Source: Bradyrhizobium diazoefficiens
GTDB lineage: Bacteria > Pseudomonadota > Alphaproteobacteria > Rhizobiales > Xanthobacteraceae
Assembly: GCF_018131185.1 (NCBI RefSeq)
Contig: NZ_JAFCJE010000014.1
Location: forward strand, 21,906-85,905
DNA length: 64,000 nt
Direction: 5' to 3'
Below are positions 45,869 to 54,113 of the stretch, piece after piece (the stretch's first letter is position 1; each line of letters begins with the position of its first letter). The notes under the pieces are model-generated. The model worked only from the letters and a program-made list of their open reading frames with translations. It was not told where the DNA came from and did no database searches. The position numbers and the translations under genes were made by a program.

Positions 45869-46477
45869 ATGAGGGACAGCGCTTCGGAAGTCGCCGACAT
45901 CAGGCAGGCCGTTCACCTCTGCATCGACATGCAGAACATTTTCGCCCCCGGCGGTCTGTGGGCGACACCCTGGATGGAGCGGGTTCTGCCGGCGATCGTG
46001 TCGATCGTTTCGCGCCACCAGGCCAGAACCGTCTTCACGCGTTTCATCACGCCGCAGGATCCGGAAGATCGTCCCGGTCAGTGGCAGAGCTATTTTCGTC
46101 GCTGGCATCAGGCGACCCGCAGGCATCTTCCGCCATCCGCGCTCGAGCTCGTGCCGGCGCTGAACAAGTTCGTTCCGCCGGCTGCCATCATCGACAAGCC
46201 GGCCTATTCCGCCTTCAGCAATCCCGCGCTGGCGAGCCTGCTGGCCGACAAGAATGTCGGCACGGTCGTGATATCGGGCGCGGAGACGGACGTCTGCGTG
46301 CTGTCGACGGTCCTGAGCGCAGTCGATCTCGGCTTCAGGATCGTCATCGTCGAGGACGCGCTGTGCAGCTCGTCCGACGTCGGGCATGACGCGCTCATGA
46401 CGATGTACCGCACGCGCTTTCACGGCCAGGTCGACCTGGTGACCGCGGAGGAGTTGTCGGAGTTCTGGCGCGAGTAG
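45869..46477 (+). CDS. Isochorismatase-family cysteine hydrolase
   Basis: A 202-residue protein with the isochorismatase fold. The catalytic Asp is in AVHLCIDMQNIF (about 14-25), a Lys is in IIDKPAYSAF, and the nucleophilic Cys is in SGAETDVCVLSTV (about 138). It probably hydrolyses a small amide or ester. The substrate is unknown and no neighbour points to one. Confidence 0.88.
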   Translation: MRDSASEVADIRQAVHLCIDMQNIFAPGGLWATPWMERVLPAIVSIVSRHQARTVFTRFITPQDPEDRPGQWQSYFRRWHQATRRHLPPSALELVPALNKFVPPAAIIDKPAYSAFSNPALASLLADKNVGTVVISGAETDVCVLSTVLSAVDLGFRIVIVEDALCSSSDVGHDALMTMYRTRFHGQVDLVTAEELSEFWRE

Positions 46478-46595
46478 GGATGGACATCGCCCCAGGTCGA
46501 AAGGTGCGTCGCGGCCGATTCACATAGCCTAATGCGCGGCCGCCCCTAAACCGCCAAAGTGTACGGGCTGGAAACAGAAAGGGGGCTGGACGGCG

Positions 46596-46685
46596 GTGGA
46601 TCGCATCGAACAGGCCTTTATCGCGACCGCGATCACGGGATTTCTGGTGATGATGGTGGCGTTCGCCTGGATGATGATGAGCTGA
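46596..46685 (+). CDS. 29-residue membrane mini-protein
   Basis: A tiny GTG-start frame with GGGGG 7 bp upstream encodes DRIEQAFIATAITGFLVMM and ends FAWMMMS. It has a short amphipathic start then one membrane-length hydrophobic helix. Third-position G/C is high. It precedes another tiny membrane frame by 19 bp. It is too short for standard gene finders, so confidence is limited. Confidence 0.45.
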   Translation: MDRIEQAFIATAITGFLVMMVAFAWMMMS

Positions 46686-46704
46686 CGCGGGAAGGCTTGA
46701 CGTC

Positions 46705-46785
46705 TTGCGCGTCGCGCTACCTTACGCCGCGGTCCTGCTCTGCCTGGCGGTGACCGCCTGGCTCGCCTTCGCGCTTCTGTTTTGA
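46705..46785 (+). CDS. 26-residue membrane mini-protein
   Basis: A tiny TTG-start frame preceded by GGAAGG at 9-bp spacing. It encodes a single hydrophobic helix (RVALPYAAVLLCLAVTAWL, then AFALLF) with strong third-position G/C bias. It is antisense to a 61-codon minus-strand frame; at most one may be expressed strongly. Confidence 0.4.
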   Translation: MRVALPYAAVLLCLAVTAWLAFALLF

Positions 46786-46902
46786 TCGTCGATCGGCTGC
46801 GAGCCCCAGCTGCGAACCCTTGGACCAGTGCTCTCCGGAATTCCGGCTGACCCGGCGCGCTTTCTCGCGGCGTTCCTGCTCCAGCGCGTCGCGCAGGCGC
46901 AT
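46717..46902 (-). CDS. Possible 61-residue charged protein downstream of a receiver gene
   Basis: The frame starts 17 bp after the receiver gene stop with ATG (or GTG nine bases earlier). The first half (MRLRDALEQERREKARRVS) is a charged helix with good codon bias. The second half is Lys/Glu/Gly-rich with poor codon bias where it overlaps a tiny gene on the opposite strand. Low confidence. Confidence 0.35.
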   Translation of the reverse strand: MRLRDALEQERREKARRVSRNSGEHWSKGSQLGLAADRRSKQKREGEPGGHRQAEQDRGVR

Positions 46903-46918
46903 GGCACTCACCAGATGG

Positions 46919-47344
46919 TCACGGCGTTGCTGCGTCGCCCGTCGCGGATTGACTGCCGACGAGGCTCGCAAGGCTCTGCACCATGGCCACGATGTCGATC
47001 GGCTTCTCCCACAGCGGCACGTCTTGGAATTCCGGCTCGATGCTGATCCTGTCGTAGCCCGTGGTGAACACGAACGGCACCCGGCGTGCCCTGAGCTCGC
47101 GGGCAATCGGAAAGATCGGCTCGGAGCGGATGTTCACGTCGAGAACCGCGGCATCGAGCGCGCCGCCATCATGCAGCATCTCGACCGCATCCTCGATGTG
47201 GCCGACGGGACCGGCGATCTCCGCGCCGAGCGTGCGCAGCGCGTTGCCGATGTCATCGGCGAGAAAATATTCGTCCTCGACCACGAGGATGCGACGACCA
47301 TTCAGTGGCACGCGTTGACGAAGCGATTTGGGCGATACCGGCAT
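46919..47344 (-). CDS. Stand-alone receiver-domain response regulator
   Basis: A 141-residue single receiver domain. The acidic pocket is in ILVVEDEYFLADD and the phospho-acceptor Asp is in LDAAVLDVNI (about 68). The switch Thr is in VFTTGY and the conserved Lys in LWEKPID. It has no output domain, so it probably works in a phosphorelay or by protein contact, perhaps with the HWE kinase 1.1 kb away. A GGAGGGATC sequence precedes the ATG. Confidence 0.88.
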   Translation of the reverse strand: MPVSPKSLRQRVPLNGRRILVVEDEYFLADDIGNALRTLGAEIAGPVGHIEDAVEMLHDGGALDAAVLDVNIRSEPIFPIARELRARRVPFVFTTGYDRISIEPEFQDVPLWEKPIDIVAMVQSLASLVGSQSATGDAATP

Positions 47345-47430
47345 GATCCCTCCAGCGCTCCCTCCTCCCAATTAGGAACATAAGGGCCAGAGGGCGCCTT
47401 GGTGAAACGATGCAACCGGAGGCGGGTTCC

Positions 47431-47996
47431 ATGAGCCACTGCGACATCATCGTGATCGGGGGCTCCGCCGGAGCCACCCAGCCCTTGAAGCAGATCCTAA
47501 GCCGTCTGCCCGGCTCCGGTATGGGCGACGTCCTGTCCGCGCTGGTCCGGGAGCAGGCCGGAGCCGCTTTGCCGATCCCGCCCGAGATCAGGCTCGAGCT
47601 CGAGATCGCGGCCGGAGACCGGATCGGGAGCGACAAGCTGGTCTCCGTGGCTGAACCCGTTGCGCTGACTTGCCCGGTTCGTGGCGGCGTCATGTCCGAG
47701 GTCAAGGAATTGCGCCCGCTGCGTTCCGTTGCCAGGTCGGTCACGCCTATACGGCCGATGCGCTCGCCAAGGAGCAGGATGGGCGGGTGGACGAAGCCCT
47801 GCGGGTGGCGCTGCGCATCATCGAGGAACGCGCCGAGCTGGTGCAGCGCATGGCCTCCGATGGTCGGCGGAGCGGGAGGCCCGCGGTCGCCGAGATGTAC
47901 GAGGCGCGTGCGTCCGAGTATCGCGAATATGCCGACATGATCCGGCGCGTTGTGCTACAAGCGCTCGATCCGCCCCTGCACAAGCGGGAGGCTTAG
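47431..47996 (+). pseudogene. Broken CheB-type methylesterase gene (internal deletion and frameshift)
   Basis: The N-terminus reads CDIIVIGGSAGATQPLKQI, the start of a CheB methylesterase with its active Ser. At residue about 28, RLPG is joined directly to SGMGDVLSALVREQAG, a segment normally near residue 190. This implies an in-frame loss of about 160 codons including the catalytic His and Asp. The normal C-terminal zinc-like CP..CGG is altered to CPVRGG. A 1-nt deletion near 47724 then shifts the frame; the family's ending (FRCQVGHAYTADALAKEQDG and a helical tail) continues in another frame to 47996. A good GGAGG precedes the ATG. Lesions were inferred from memory of the family. Confidence 0.75.
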
Positions 47997-48005
47997 AGGC
48001 GCCTC

Positions 48006-48272
48006 ATGGCCATCTCTCTTGCCGAACGGACCGCCCAGCTCACTGCCGAGCAGACTCTCCTGGTGAAAGCCGACAAGGACATCGAGGAAGGCTGGCAGCG
48101 CATCCGAAATCAGGAAGACCGGGTGCGCGAACTCATGGCAGGCGGTCACGATACGCGCCAGGCCGAACGGCTGGTTGACCTGCTCAAGCGGACCCTGGTC
48201 GAATGGGAGCGCCACCGCATCCTGATCGAGCAGCGTGTCAGGTATCTGCATGAAGCGGTCGAGGCGGGCTAG
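48006..48272 (+). CDS. Coiled-coil small protein next to the CheB remnant
   Basis: An 88-residue, mostly helical, charged protein (AERTAQLTAEQTLLVKADKD, then EEGWQRIRNQEDRVRELMAGG) with no signal peptide. It begins 9 bp after the broken CheB gene and precedes the CheB-CheR fusion gene by about 200 bp, so it may belong to that signalling unit. No function known. Confidence 0.7.
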   Translation: MAISLAERTAQLTAEQTLLVKADKDIEEGWQRIRNQEDRVRELMAGGHDTRQAERLVDLLKRTLVEWERHRILIEQRVRYLHEAVEAG

Positions 48273-48469
48273 CCAGCGCGGGCCCCGCTGAATCCGGCAC
48301 CGGGCCGGACATGGCGGCGTAGGCTGCTTGGCCTTCGGGTCCCTGTCGCCGGATCGAAACAGGTCCGGCACATTTTTGTCTTTGATCTGTTGGGATAATA
48401 TCGATTTCTGCTATTTGCAGGGGCCGGGCGGCCGTCGCTCCCGGTCAGCAAAAGAGAGCCACCAGGGTC

Positions 48470-51400
48470 ATGAATGAAGTCGGCGACCAGCCGGTCGATG
48501 GAGCGCGCCAGATCAAGGTCCCGCTGATCATTGGAGTCGGCGCTTCCCCCGGTTCCCTGGACAGTATCGAGCGCTTCTTCGCCAAGCTGACCGTCGGCAT
48601 CGATCAGGCCATCGTGCTGGTGCTTCAGCACCACGAGGCCTTCGATGAGCCGCGGCTGCGCGAGGTCGTGCGAAATTCCAACGGCGGCAAGGTCGCCGAC
48701 ATTGCCGATGGCGATGCGGTCGAGGGCGGCACGATCTATCTGTGCCCGTCCGCGATGATCACCACCATCCGTGACGGCCGATTTGCGATCCGCAAGGCCG
48801 ACCAGGCGCCCGGCGAACGCGCCACGATCGACAGCTTCCTGGTATCGCTCGCGGAGGAGCGCGCCGAGCAATCGATCGGCGTCCTGCTTGCCGGCACCGG
48901 CGGTGACGGCACGCTCGGCACTGCGACGCTGAAGGATCACGGTGGTCTCGCCATTGCCGAAAGGGTCCCGGGTCATGAAGATGCCGAACATCTCATCAAC
49001 GGCAATACGCCCGTTTCCATCGCGGACTACGTGTTGGCGCCCGAGCAGATCCCGGAGCACATCCAGGTCTATGCCCGGCATCTGCGGCGCCTGGCGGAGA
49101 AGCAGGGGTTTGACGAGGTTCTGGCCGCGGCCGCAACCTCGCTGTCGCGCATCGCGGATATCCTGCGCAACACGACCGGCAACGACTTTCACGGCTACAA
49201 GCAGAATACCTTCCTGCGCCGGGTGCAGCGGCGCATGCAGGTGGTCCAGATCGACGACATTCCCGCCTATGTCGATTTCCTGCGCAACGACAAGGACGAA
49301 GCGCAGCATCTCCTCAACGACCTCCTGATCGGTGTCACCGAGTTCTTCCGCGACAAGCGCGAGTTCGAGGTGCTCGAGACCCAGATCGTCCCGAAGATGT
49401 TCGAGGGCAAGGGCGCGGGCCAGCAGGTCCGCGTCTGGGTGCTCGGCTGCGCCACCGGCGAGGAGGCCTATTCCATCGGCATTCTCCTGCGCGAGCACAT
49501 GGCGCGGATGGATTCGGCGCCGCAGGTCCAGATCTTCGCCACCGACATCGACGGACGGGCGCTGGCGACCGCGCGCGTTGGCCGCTACCGCACCAATATC
49601 GAGGCCGACATGACCAGCGAGCGCCTGGCGCGCTGGTTCGTCCGCGAGGGCGACACCTATTGCGTGGTCAAGGAGCTGCGCGAGATGTGCATCTTCTCGC
49701 AGCACAACGTCATCAAGGATGCGCCGTTTTCCAAGCTCGACCTGGTCTCCTGCCGCAATCTGCTGATCTATCTCAATGCCGAATTGCAGAACCGTGTGAT
49801 CCCGCTGTTCCATTTCGCGCTGCTGCCCGACCGTTACCTGTTTCTCGGCAACTCCGAGAACGTCACCCGGCATCCCCGGCTGTTCGAGCCGGTCGAGCAC
49901 CGCGCCCGCATCTTCAGGAAGCTTGAGACCGGCGCGCGGCTGCCGCCGGAATTTCCGATCTCGATCGGGGCGGGCAGGGCGCCGGTTGAAGTATCGCCGG
50001 TCCGCTCCCTCAGCCCCGACGTCGGGCTGGAGCGCCGCGCACAGCGCATCGCCGAGCGCTACGCGCCGGCCTATGTCATCATCGACGACAATTTCCACAT
50101 CCTGCACTTCTCGGGACGGACCGGCCGCTACATCGAGCCGACGGCGGGCGCGGCCACGCTCGACTTGCTCCAACTGGTGCACCGCGATCTCCGGCTCGAA
50201 TTGCGCACCGCCCTCAGCCGCGCGGCGGAGACCAACGAGCCGGCCCATGCAGGCCAAGTGCAGCTCGGTGTCAACGGTCATCGCGTCCTCGTCGACATCA
50301 CGGTGGAGCCGATCCAGGAAGGGGCCGGCGGGCGCCGCAACTTCGTCGTGCTGTTCAAGGACGGTCCCATCGGCGCAATCGAGGCTGACCAGCACAATCC
50401 AAATCTGCTGGTGCGCACCGAGCACGTCGAGCGCCTCGAAGGCGAGCTGCGCACCATGCGCGAGCGCCTCCAGGCGACCATCGAGGAGCTCGAGAGCTCC
50501 AACGAAGAGCTGAAATCCTCCAACGAGGAGTACCAGTCGCTCAACGAGGAGCTTCAGTCGGCCAACGAGGAGCTCGAGACCTCGCGCGAAGAGCTGCACT
50601 CGGTCAACGAGGAATTGACGACGGTCAACGGCGAGCTGGCGCACCGTGTCCAGGAAATGACGCGCGCCACCAGCGATCTCAAGAACTTCCTCGAGAGCAC
50701 GCAGATCGCAACCGTGTTCCTCGACAACGATTTGCGCGTGATGAATTTCACGCCTGCGATCACGCAGATCCTGCATCTCGTCGAAACCGATACGGGCCGG
50801 CCCATCGCCCACATCAAGGCCCGCATCCCCATCGAGGAGCTCTATGAGGACGTCCGCCGCGTGCTGCGCACGCTCGCCAGCGTCGAACGCGAGCTGAGCG
50901 TGCCGGACAGCGCCACGCGCTACATCGTGCGTATTCTGCCTTACCGCAGCATCGATAATTTCATTGCCGGGGTCGTCATTACCTTCATCGACGTCACCGC
51001 CATTACCCGCGCCGAGGAGCGCCAGCGCCTGCTGCTGGCCGAGCTCCAGCATCGTGTCCGCAACACGCTCGGTGTGGTGCGTTCGATCGCCCGCCGCTCC
51101 GCCGAGACAAGTTCCACCGTCCAGGAATACGCCTCGCATCTCGATGGCCGGATCAACGCCTTCGCCCGCACCCAGGCGATGGTGACGCGCGATCCCGAAG
51201 GCGGCATCGACCTCGAATACCTCGTGGTCGAGGAGCTTCTGGCTTACAATGCCCGCGAGGGTGAGCAGATGCGGGTCTCCGGCCCCAAGGTCCGCTTCCA
51301 GGCCAAGGCCGCGGAGACGTTTGCGCTCGCGATCCACGAGCTTGCGACCAACGCACTGAAATATGGCGCCCTGAGCCAGCCGAGCGGACGCATGGAAATC

Positions 51401-51640
51401 ACCTGGCGCCTCGACGAGAGCAGGGACCCTGCCGAGCTCGTGTTCGAATGGCGCGAGCGCGGCGGGCCGCAGGTCAAGCCGCCGCCGCGAAAGGGTTTCG
51501 GTACCGAGCTTCTGGAGCGCACGCTGGCATTCGAGTTCAAGGGGCACACCGCATTGACATTCGACCCCGCGGGGTTGGAATGCTCGATCACAATTCCCCT
51601 CAGCAAGCGCATGTTCCATACACCGGTGGTGGCTGGCTGA
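48470..51640 (+). CDS. CheB-CheR-PAS-HWE histidine kinase fusion
   Basis: A 1056-residue signalling protein. In order: CheB methylesterase (about 15-205) with Ser26, His54 and Asp146; CheR methyltransferase (about 215-480) with GCATGEEAYSIGILL and DLVSCRNLLIYL; a PAS domain (about 525-620); a long coiled coil of NEEL repeats (about 645-735); a second PAS (about 740-860); and an HWE-type kinase (about 865-1050) with LQHRVRNTLGVVRSI and HELATNALKYGALS. The active sites look intact. It probably combines adaptation enzymes with a histidine kinase output. Its stop overlaps the next gene (TGATG). Confidence 0.92.
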   Translation: MNEVGDQPVDGARQIKVPLIIGVGASPGSLDSIERFFAKLTVGIDQAIVLVLQHHEAFDEPRLREVVRNSNGGKVADIADGDAVEGGTIYLCPSAMITTIRDGRFAIRKADQAPGERATIDSFLVSLAEERAEQSIGVLLAGTGGDGTLGTATLKDHGGLAIAERVPGHEDAEHLINGNTPVSIADYVLAPEQIPEHIQVYARHLRRLAEKQGFDEVLAAAATSLSRIADILRNTTGNDFHGYKQNTFLRRVQRRMQVVQIDDIPAYVDFLRNDKDEAQHLLNDLLIGVTEFFRDKREFEVLETQIVPKMFEGKGAGQQVRVWVLGCATGEEAYSIGILLREHMARMDSAPQVQIFATDIDGRALATARVGRYRTNIEADMTSERLARWFVREGDTYCVVKELREMCIFSQHNVIKDAPFSKLDLVSCRNLLIYLNAELQNRVIPLFHFALLPDRYLFLGNSENVTRHPRLFEPVEHRARIFRKLETGARLPPEFPISIGAGRAPVEVSPVRSLSPDVGLERRAQRIAERYAPAYVIIDDNFHILHFSGRTGRYIEPTAGAATLDLLQLVHRDLRLELRTALSRAAETNEPAHAGQVQLGVNGHRVLVDITVEPIQEGAGGRRNFVVLFKDGPIGAIEADQHNPNLLVRTEHVERLEGELRTMRERLQATIEELESSNEELKSSNEEYQSLNEELQSANEELETSREELHSVNEELTTVNGELAHRVQEMTRATSDLKNFLESTQIATVFLDNDLRVMNFTPAITQILHLVETDTGRPIAHIKARIPIEELYEDVRRVLRTLASVERELSVPDSATRYIVRILPYRSIDNFIAGVVITFIDVTAITRAEERQRLLLAELQHRVRNTLGVVRSIARRSAETSSTVQEYASHLDGRINAFARTQAMVTRDPEGGIDLEYLVVEELLAYNAREGEQMRVSGPKVRFQAKAAETFALAIHELATNALKYGALSQPSGRMEITWRLDESRDPAELVFEWRERGGPQVKPPPRKGFGTELLERTLAFEFKGHTALTFDPAGLECSITIPLSKRMFHTPVVAG

Positions 51641-52386
51641 TGCCGTTGTCGACGCCCGATCGCAGCGTGATGGAGACGGCCATTCGCCGGCTGAGCACGC
51701 TGAGGCCATTGTCGGCGGAGGCCCGTGCTTCACTCGAATATGCGATGCTCGAAGGGCTGCAACGCGTCGGCGCGGGCGAAGACCTCCTCTCGGAGGGTGA
51801 TCCTGTCGACAGCGTCCGCATCGTGCTGTCAGGCTGGCTCTGCCGCTACAAGACGCTCGAGGATGGCCGGCGCCAGATCGTCAATTTCATTTTTCCGGGC
51901 GAGACCTGCGACGCCCATGCGTTCCTGCTCTCGGTGATGGACCATTCCATCGCGACGCTGACGCCGGCGGTCTATGCCGAGATCAAGCGCGCGCGTTTCG
52001 AGAGCCTGGTGGCCGGCGACCGCTCGCTCGCCGAAGCGTTCTGGTGCGAGACGCTCGTCAACAACGCGATCCAGCGCGAATGGGCCGTCAATCTCGGCCG
52101 GCGCGTGGCGGTGGAGCGCGTGGCCCATCTGTTCTGCGAGATCTTTGAGCGGCTTCGCCCCGTCGGCATGGTCGACGGCAATTCCTGCGTCATGCCGGCG
52201 ACGCAAATGGATCTCGCCGATGCGACGGGACTGTCGGTAGTCCATCTCAACCGCACCGTCCAGGAGCTGCGGGCGTCGGGGCTGATCGTGCTGCGCGATC
52301 GGACGCTGACCATCGGCGATCTCGACGCGCTCAAGGACGCGGCGTTGTATTCGCCGAGCTACCTGCAGCTCTATCGCCGCGGGTAA
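51640..52386 (+). CDS. Crp/Fnr-family transcriptional regulator
   Basis: A 248-residue regulator with a cyclic-nucleotide-like sensor domain (about 25-125) and a C-terminal HTH_CRP domain (about 155-225; MDLADATGLSVVHLNRTVQELR). It lacks the cysteine set of oxygen-sensing Fnr, so it is a different subgroup. Its ATG overlaps the stop of the CheB-CheR-HWE gene by one base, so translation is coupled and the kinase may act in the same pathway. Confidence 0.9.
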   Translation: MPLSTPDRSVMETAIRRLSTLRPLSAEARASLEYAMLEGLQRVGAGEDLLSEGDPVDSVRIVLSGWLCRYKTLEDGRRQIVNFIFPGETCDAHAFLLSVMDHSIATLTPAVYAEIKRARFESLVAGDRSLAEAFWCETLVNNAIQREWAVNLGRRVAVERVAHLFCEIFERLRPVGMVDGNSCVMPATQMDLADATGLSVVHLNRTVQELRASGLIVLRDRTLTIGDLDALKDAALYSPSYLQLYRRG

Positions 52387-52624
52387 ACCGCGACATGCCC
52401 CGGGCGGCCGGTCTCGGCTGAAGATCAGTCATTCGACGATCCTGATCTCTTGAATCATCTTGATCTTGGGTAAGCTCCTTGGGGAAGGGCTCGTAGCTCT
52501 TGCGGCCGAGAAACGTGTCTGGCGAAGACATCGCGAGCACATCCAACGCCTCGCGGATCGCCTTGCGCGCACGCGCGACGCGCTCTGCGTCAGAGAGCAA
52601 TGGAACGTGAATGGTCGTTTGCAT
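52331..52624 (-). CDS. Small stress-type protein; C-terminal end uncertain
   Basis: The first about 50 residues (MQTTIHVPLLSDAERVARAR, then KAIREALDVLAMSSPDTFLG, then RKSYEPFPKE) look like a conserved small Bradyrhizobium protein. After FPKE the frame becomes atypical and overlaps the 3' end of the Crp-type gene on the other strand by 56 bp. A shift of frame there would instead give a short end KMIQEIRIVE at about 52429. A 1-nt lesion or a natural long end are both possible. Confidence 0.55.
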   Translation of the reverse strand: MQTTIHVPLLSDAERVARARKAIREALDVLAMSSPDTFLGRKSYEPFPKELTQDQDDSRDQDRRMTDLQPRPAARGMSRFTRGDRAAGSSANTTPRP

Positions 52625-52769
52625 GGCCGCGCTCCCTGTTGTGCAGGCGGGAGCGCAAGCGGTCTCTCAGTCATCGACGTCTAGGGCAGAGCCTCAGCCG
52701 ATAATGAGCGAATGATACTCCGATCGCAGCGATTTGGCCATGGAAACCGCAGGCCCTGGTCCATGCTGC

Positions 52770-52958
52770 TCAAGGCTTTTCGGTCCGTCCTGGCTCGGCC
52801 GCCCCAAGCTCCATGCATTCGGCTCGTTTGCGATACTCCTCCGCCATTTCCAGCAGAGCAGTTCGCGTTGCGGGGGAGGAACTGAGAGCGGCCTGATGCT
52901 CGCAGCTCTTCTGAAGCTGGCGATAATTGTCCATTTGCGCCAATCCAGGCTGGGCCAC
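52770..52958 (-). CDS. Small helical protein, stress mini-protein family
   Basis: A protein of 54-62 residues with the core MDNYRQLQKSCEHQAALSSS followed by a helical TALLEMAEEYRKRAE segment. It resembles the products at 53166 and 53898 in layout: a charged helix, a Ser/Pro turn, and a second helix with an RA(E/R) end. The GTG at 52958 or the ATG at 52934 may be the start. No function known. Confidence 0.65.
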   Translation of the reverse strand: MAQPGLAQMDNYRQLQKSCEHQAALSSSPATRTALLEMAEEYRKRAECMELGAAEPGRTEKP

Positions 52959-53165
52959 GACGTACTCAGTTTAGCAAAAGACGTCATCGGCTGACTTAAC
53001 TCATGTTACGTTCTTGGCTCAGTTACGCCGTGAAGCGTTCCCGTCCGGGACGGCGCCACGAAACCGTTCCGCTTCTGGAAGGTTGTAGAGGCATCGCTTG
53101 CGCGATGATCTCAATCGGTAAGAACGCAACGGAGCGCTCCGACCCAACGATCAGGGAGAACGCCC

Positions 53166-53366
53166 ATGTTGATGCGGCGTCGAGAGAGGCAAATGGATCC
53201 GCTGGAGATACGGCTTGCCGCCGAAGCGGAGCGACTGCGCGAACAGGCCGAGTTGCTTCCGCCCGGCGCAACGCGCGACGAGATGTTGCGCAGGGCGCGT
53301 CAGGCGGAAACCGGTTCTCAGATGAGCGAGTGGCTGCGGTCGCCGGGCCTGCAGCCACCGGAGTAG
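53166..53366 (+). CDS. Small helical protein, stress mini-protein family
   Basis: A 66-residue protein with two charged helices around LPPGATRDEMLRRARQAE and a C-terminal WLRSPGLQPPE. The LPPG-x2-R-(x)4-LRRA(R/K)Q pattern is shared with the 71-residue product at 53898-54113, so the two are paralogues. ATG at 53166; a second ATG lies 24 bp in. Function unknown. Confidence 0.7.
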   Translation: MLMRRRERQMDPLEIRLAAEAERLREQAELLPPGATRDEMLRRARQAETGSQMSEWLRSPGLQPPE

Positions 53367-53387
53367 CGTCCGCCGAACGCGGCGGTG

Positions 53388-53672
53388 CTAACGCCGCTTC
53401 GCCGTTTTGCTGCGCCGGGTGTAAGGCGAGCGGTTGACCGGCCGCAGCGAAATCCCCTCGCGCTGCGCCTTGCTGCGAATGGCCGCGACCGGGCGCTGCA
53501 GCTTGATGCTCATGACGCCGGTCGGCGTGTTGCCTTTCGCGAGCTGCTTCAGCTTGCTCACATCCGCGGGCGTCCACGGTTGCCGCGAACGGCGCTTGTA
53601 TGCGGGATTGGCCTTGCGCGGTCCCTTGCGGCCGATGGGTGAGCCAGGCCGCTTCCGTGCTGCTTTTGCCAT
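53388..53672 (-). CDS. Basic SANT/Myb-like small DNA-binding protein
   Basis: A 94-residue, strongly basic protein. The centre (PWTPADVSKLKQLAKGNTPT, about 32-51, then KLQRPVAAIRSKA) resembles a SANT/Myb-like helix-turn-helix, and the tail is Arg/Lys-rich (SPYTRRSKTAKRR). It may bind DNA in a histone-like way. An EcfG-like promoter lies upstream, with GGAGG before the ATG. Confidence 0.72.
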   Translation of the reverse strand: MAKAARKRPGSPIGRKGPRKANPAYKRRSRQPWTPADVSKLKQLAKGNTPTGVMSIKLQRPVAAIRSKAQREGISLRPVNRSPYTRRSKTAKRR

Positions 53673-53697
53673 GCTGGTCCTCCTTCAAGTTCTTAAG

Positions 53698-53723
53698 AAC
53701 ATACGAATCAGCATTTCGGTTCC
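53698..53723 (-). promoter_or_regulatory. EcfG-like promoter for the SANT-like gene
   Basis: On the minus strand, GGAAC (53719-53723) is followed after 17 bp by TGTT (53698-53701), matching 3 of 4 bases of the CGTT box. The -10 end overlaps a perfect 12-bp palindrome GTTCTTAAGAAC (53689-53700). It lies 26 bp upstream of the start codon. Confidence 0.5.
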
Positions 53724-53897
53724 GCAGCAGTGAGGCGCCGAGGCGCGCATCACGCGCCGGTCGCGATCGCAAAATCGCGCGGCGTTAACTTATTGAAATG
53801 CTGGAACCGCTCGGTGCGGCGGAAGCTGCCAACCTTGCCGGCGGGGCCGCTCCCGCCGGGACCATTTCCACCCTCCGAAATCCGCTGTGAAAGTCCA

Positions 53898-54113
53898 ATG
53901 ACCGCAAAACGCAACCGCAGGAAACAGACCCAATCGCTCCAGGAGCGGTTGGCGGCATTCGCCGAAAAGGCTCGCGAGCACGCAAGCAGCCTGCCACCCG
54001 GCAAGGAGCGCGAGATGCTGCTTCGGCGTGCGAAACAGAACGAGATGACCTCGAACCTCACCGACTGGCTGAGCGCCCCGGTCTATCCGAGGCGAGGCGG
54101 TGACCATGCGTAG
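53898..54113 (+). CDS. Small helical protein, stress mini-protein family
   Basis: A 71-residue basic protein with a first helix (QERLAAFAEKAREHA), the shared LPPGKEREMLLRRAKQ core and the end WLSAPVYPRR. It is a paralogue of the 66-residue product at 53166-53366. It overlaps the next gene by 8 bp. Function unknown. Confidence 0.72.
   Translation: MTAKRNRRKQTQSLQERLAAFAEKAREHASSLPPGKEREMLLRRAKQNEMTSNLTDWLSAPVYPRRGGDHA

Noticed and set aside
45685..45900. 71-codon minus-strand frame between the fdh operon and the hydrolase gene
   Set aside because: Its start overlaps the hydrolase gene on the other strand, third-position composition is mixed and no ribosome site is seen.
48269..51733. 1154-codon minus-strand open frame
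   Set aside because: It is the mirror of the CheB-CheR-PAS-HWE gene, caused by high G/C at third positions; the plus strand has all the domains.
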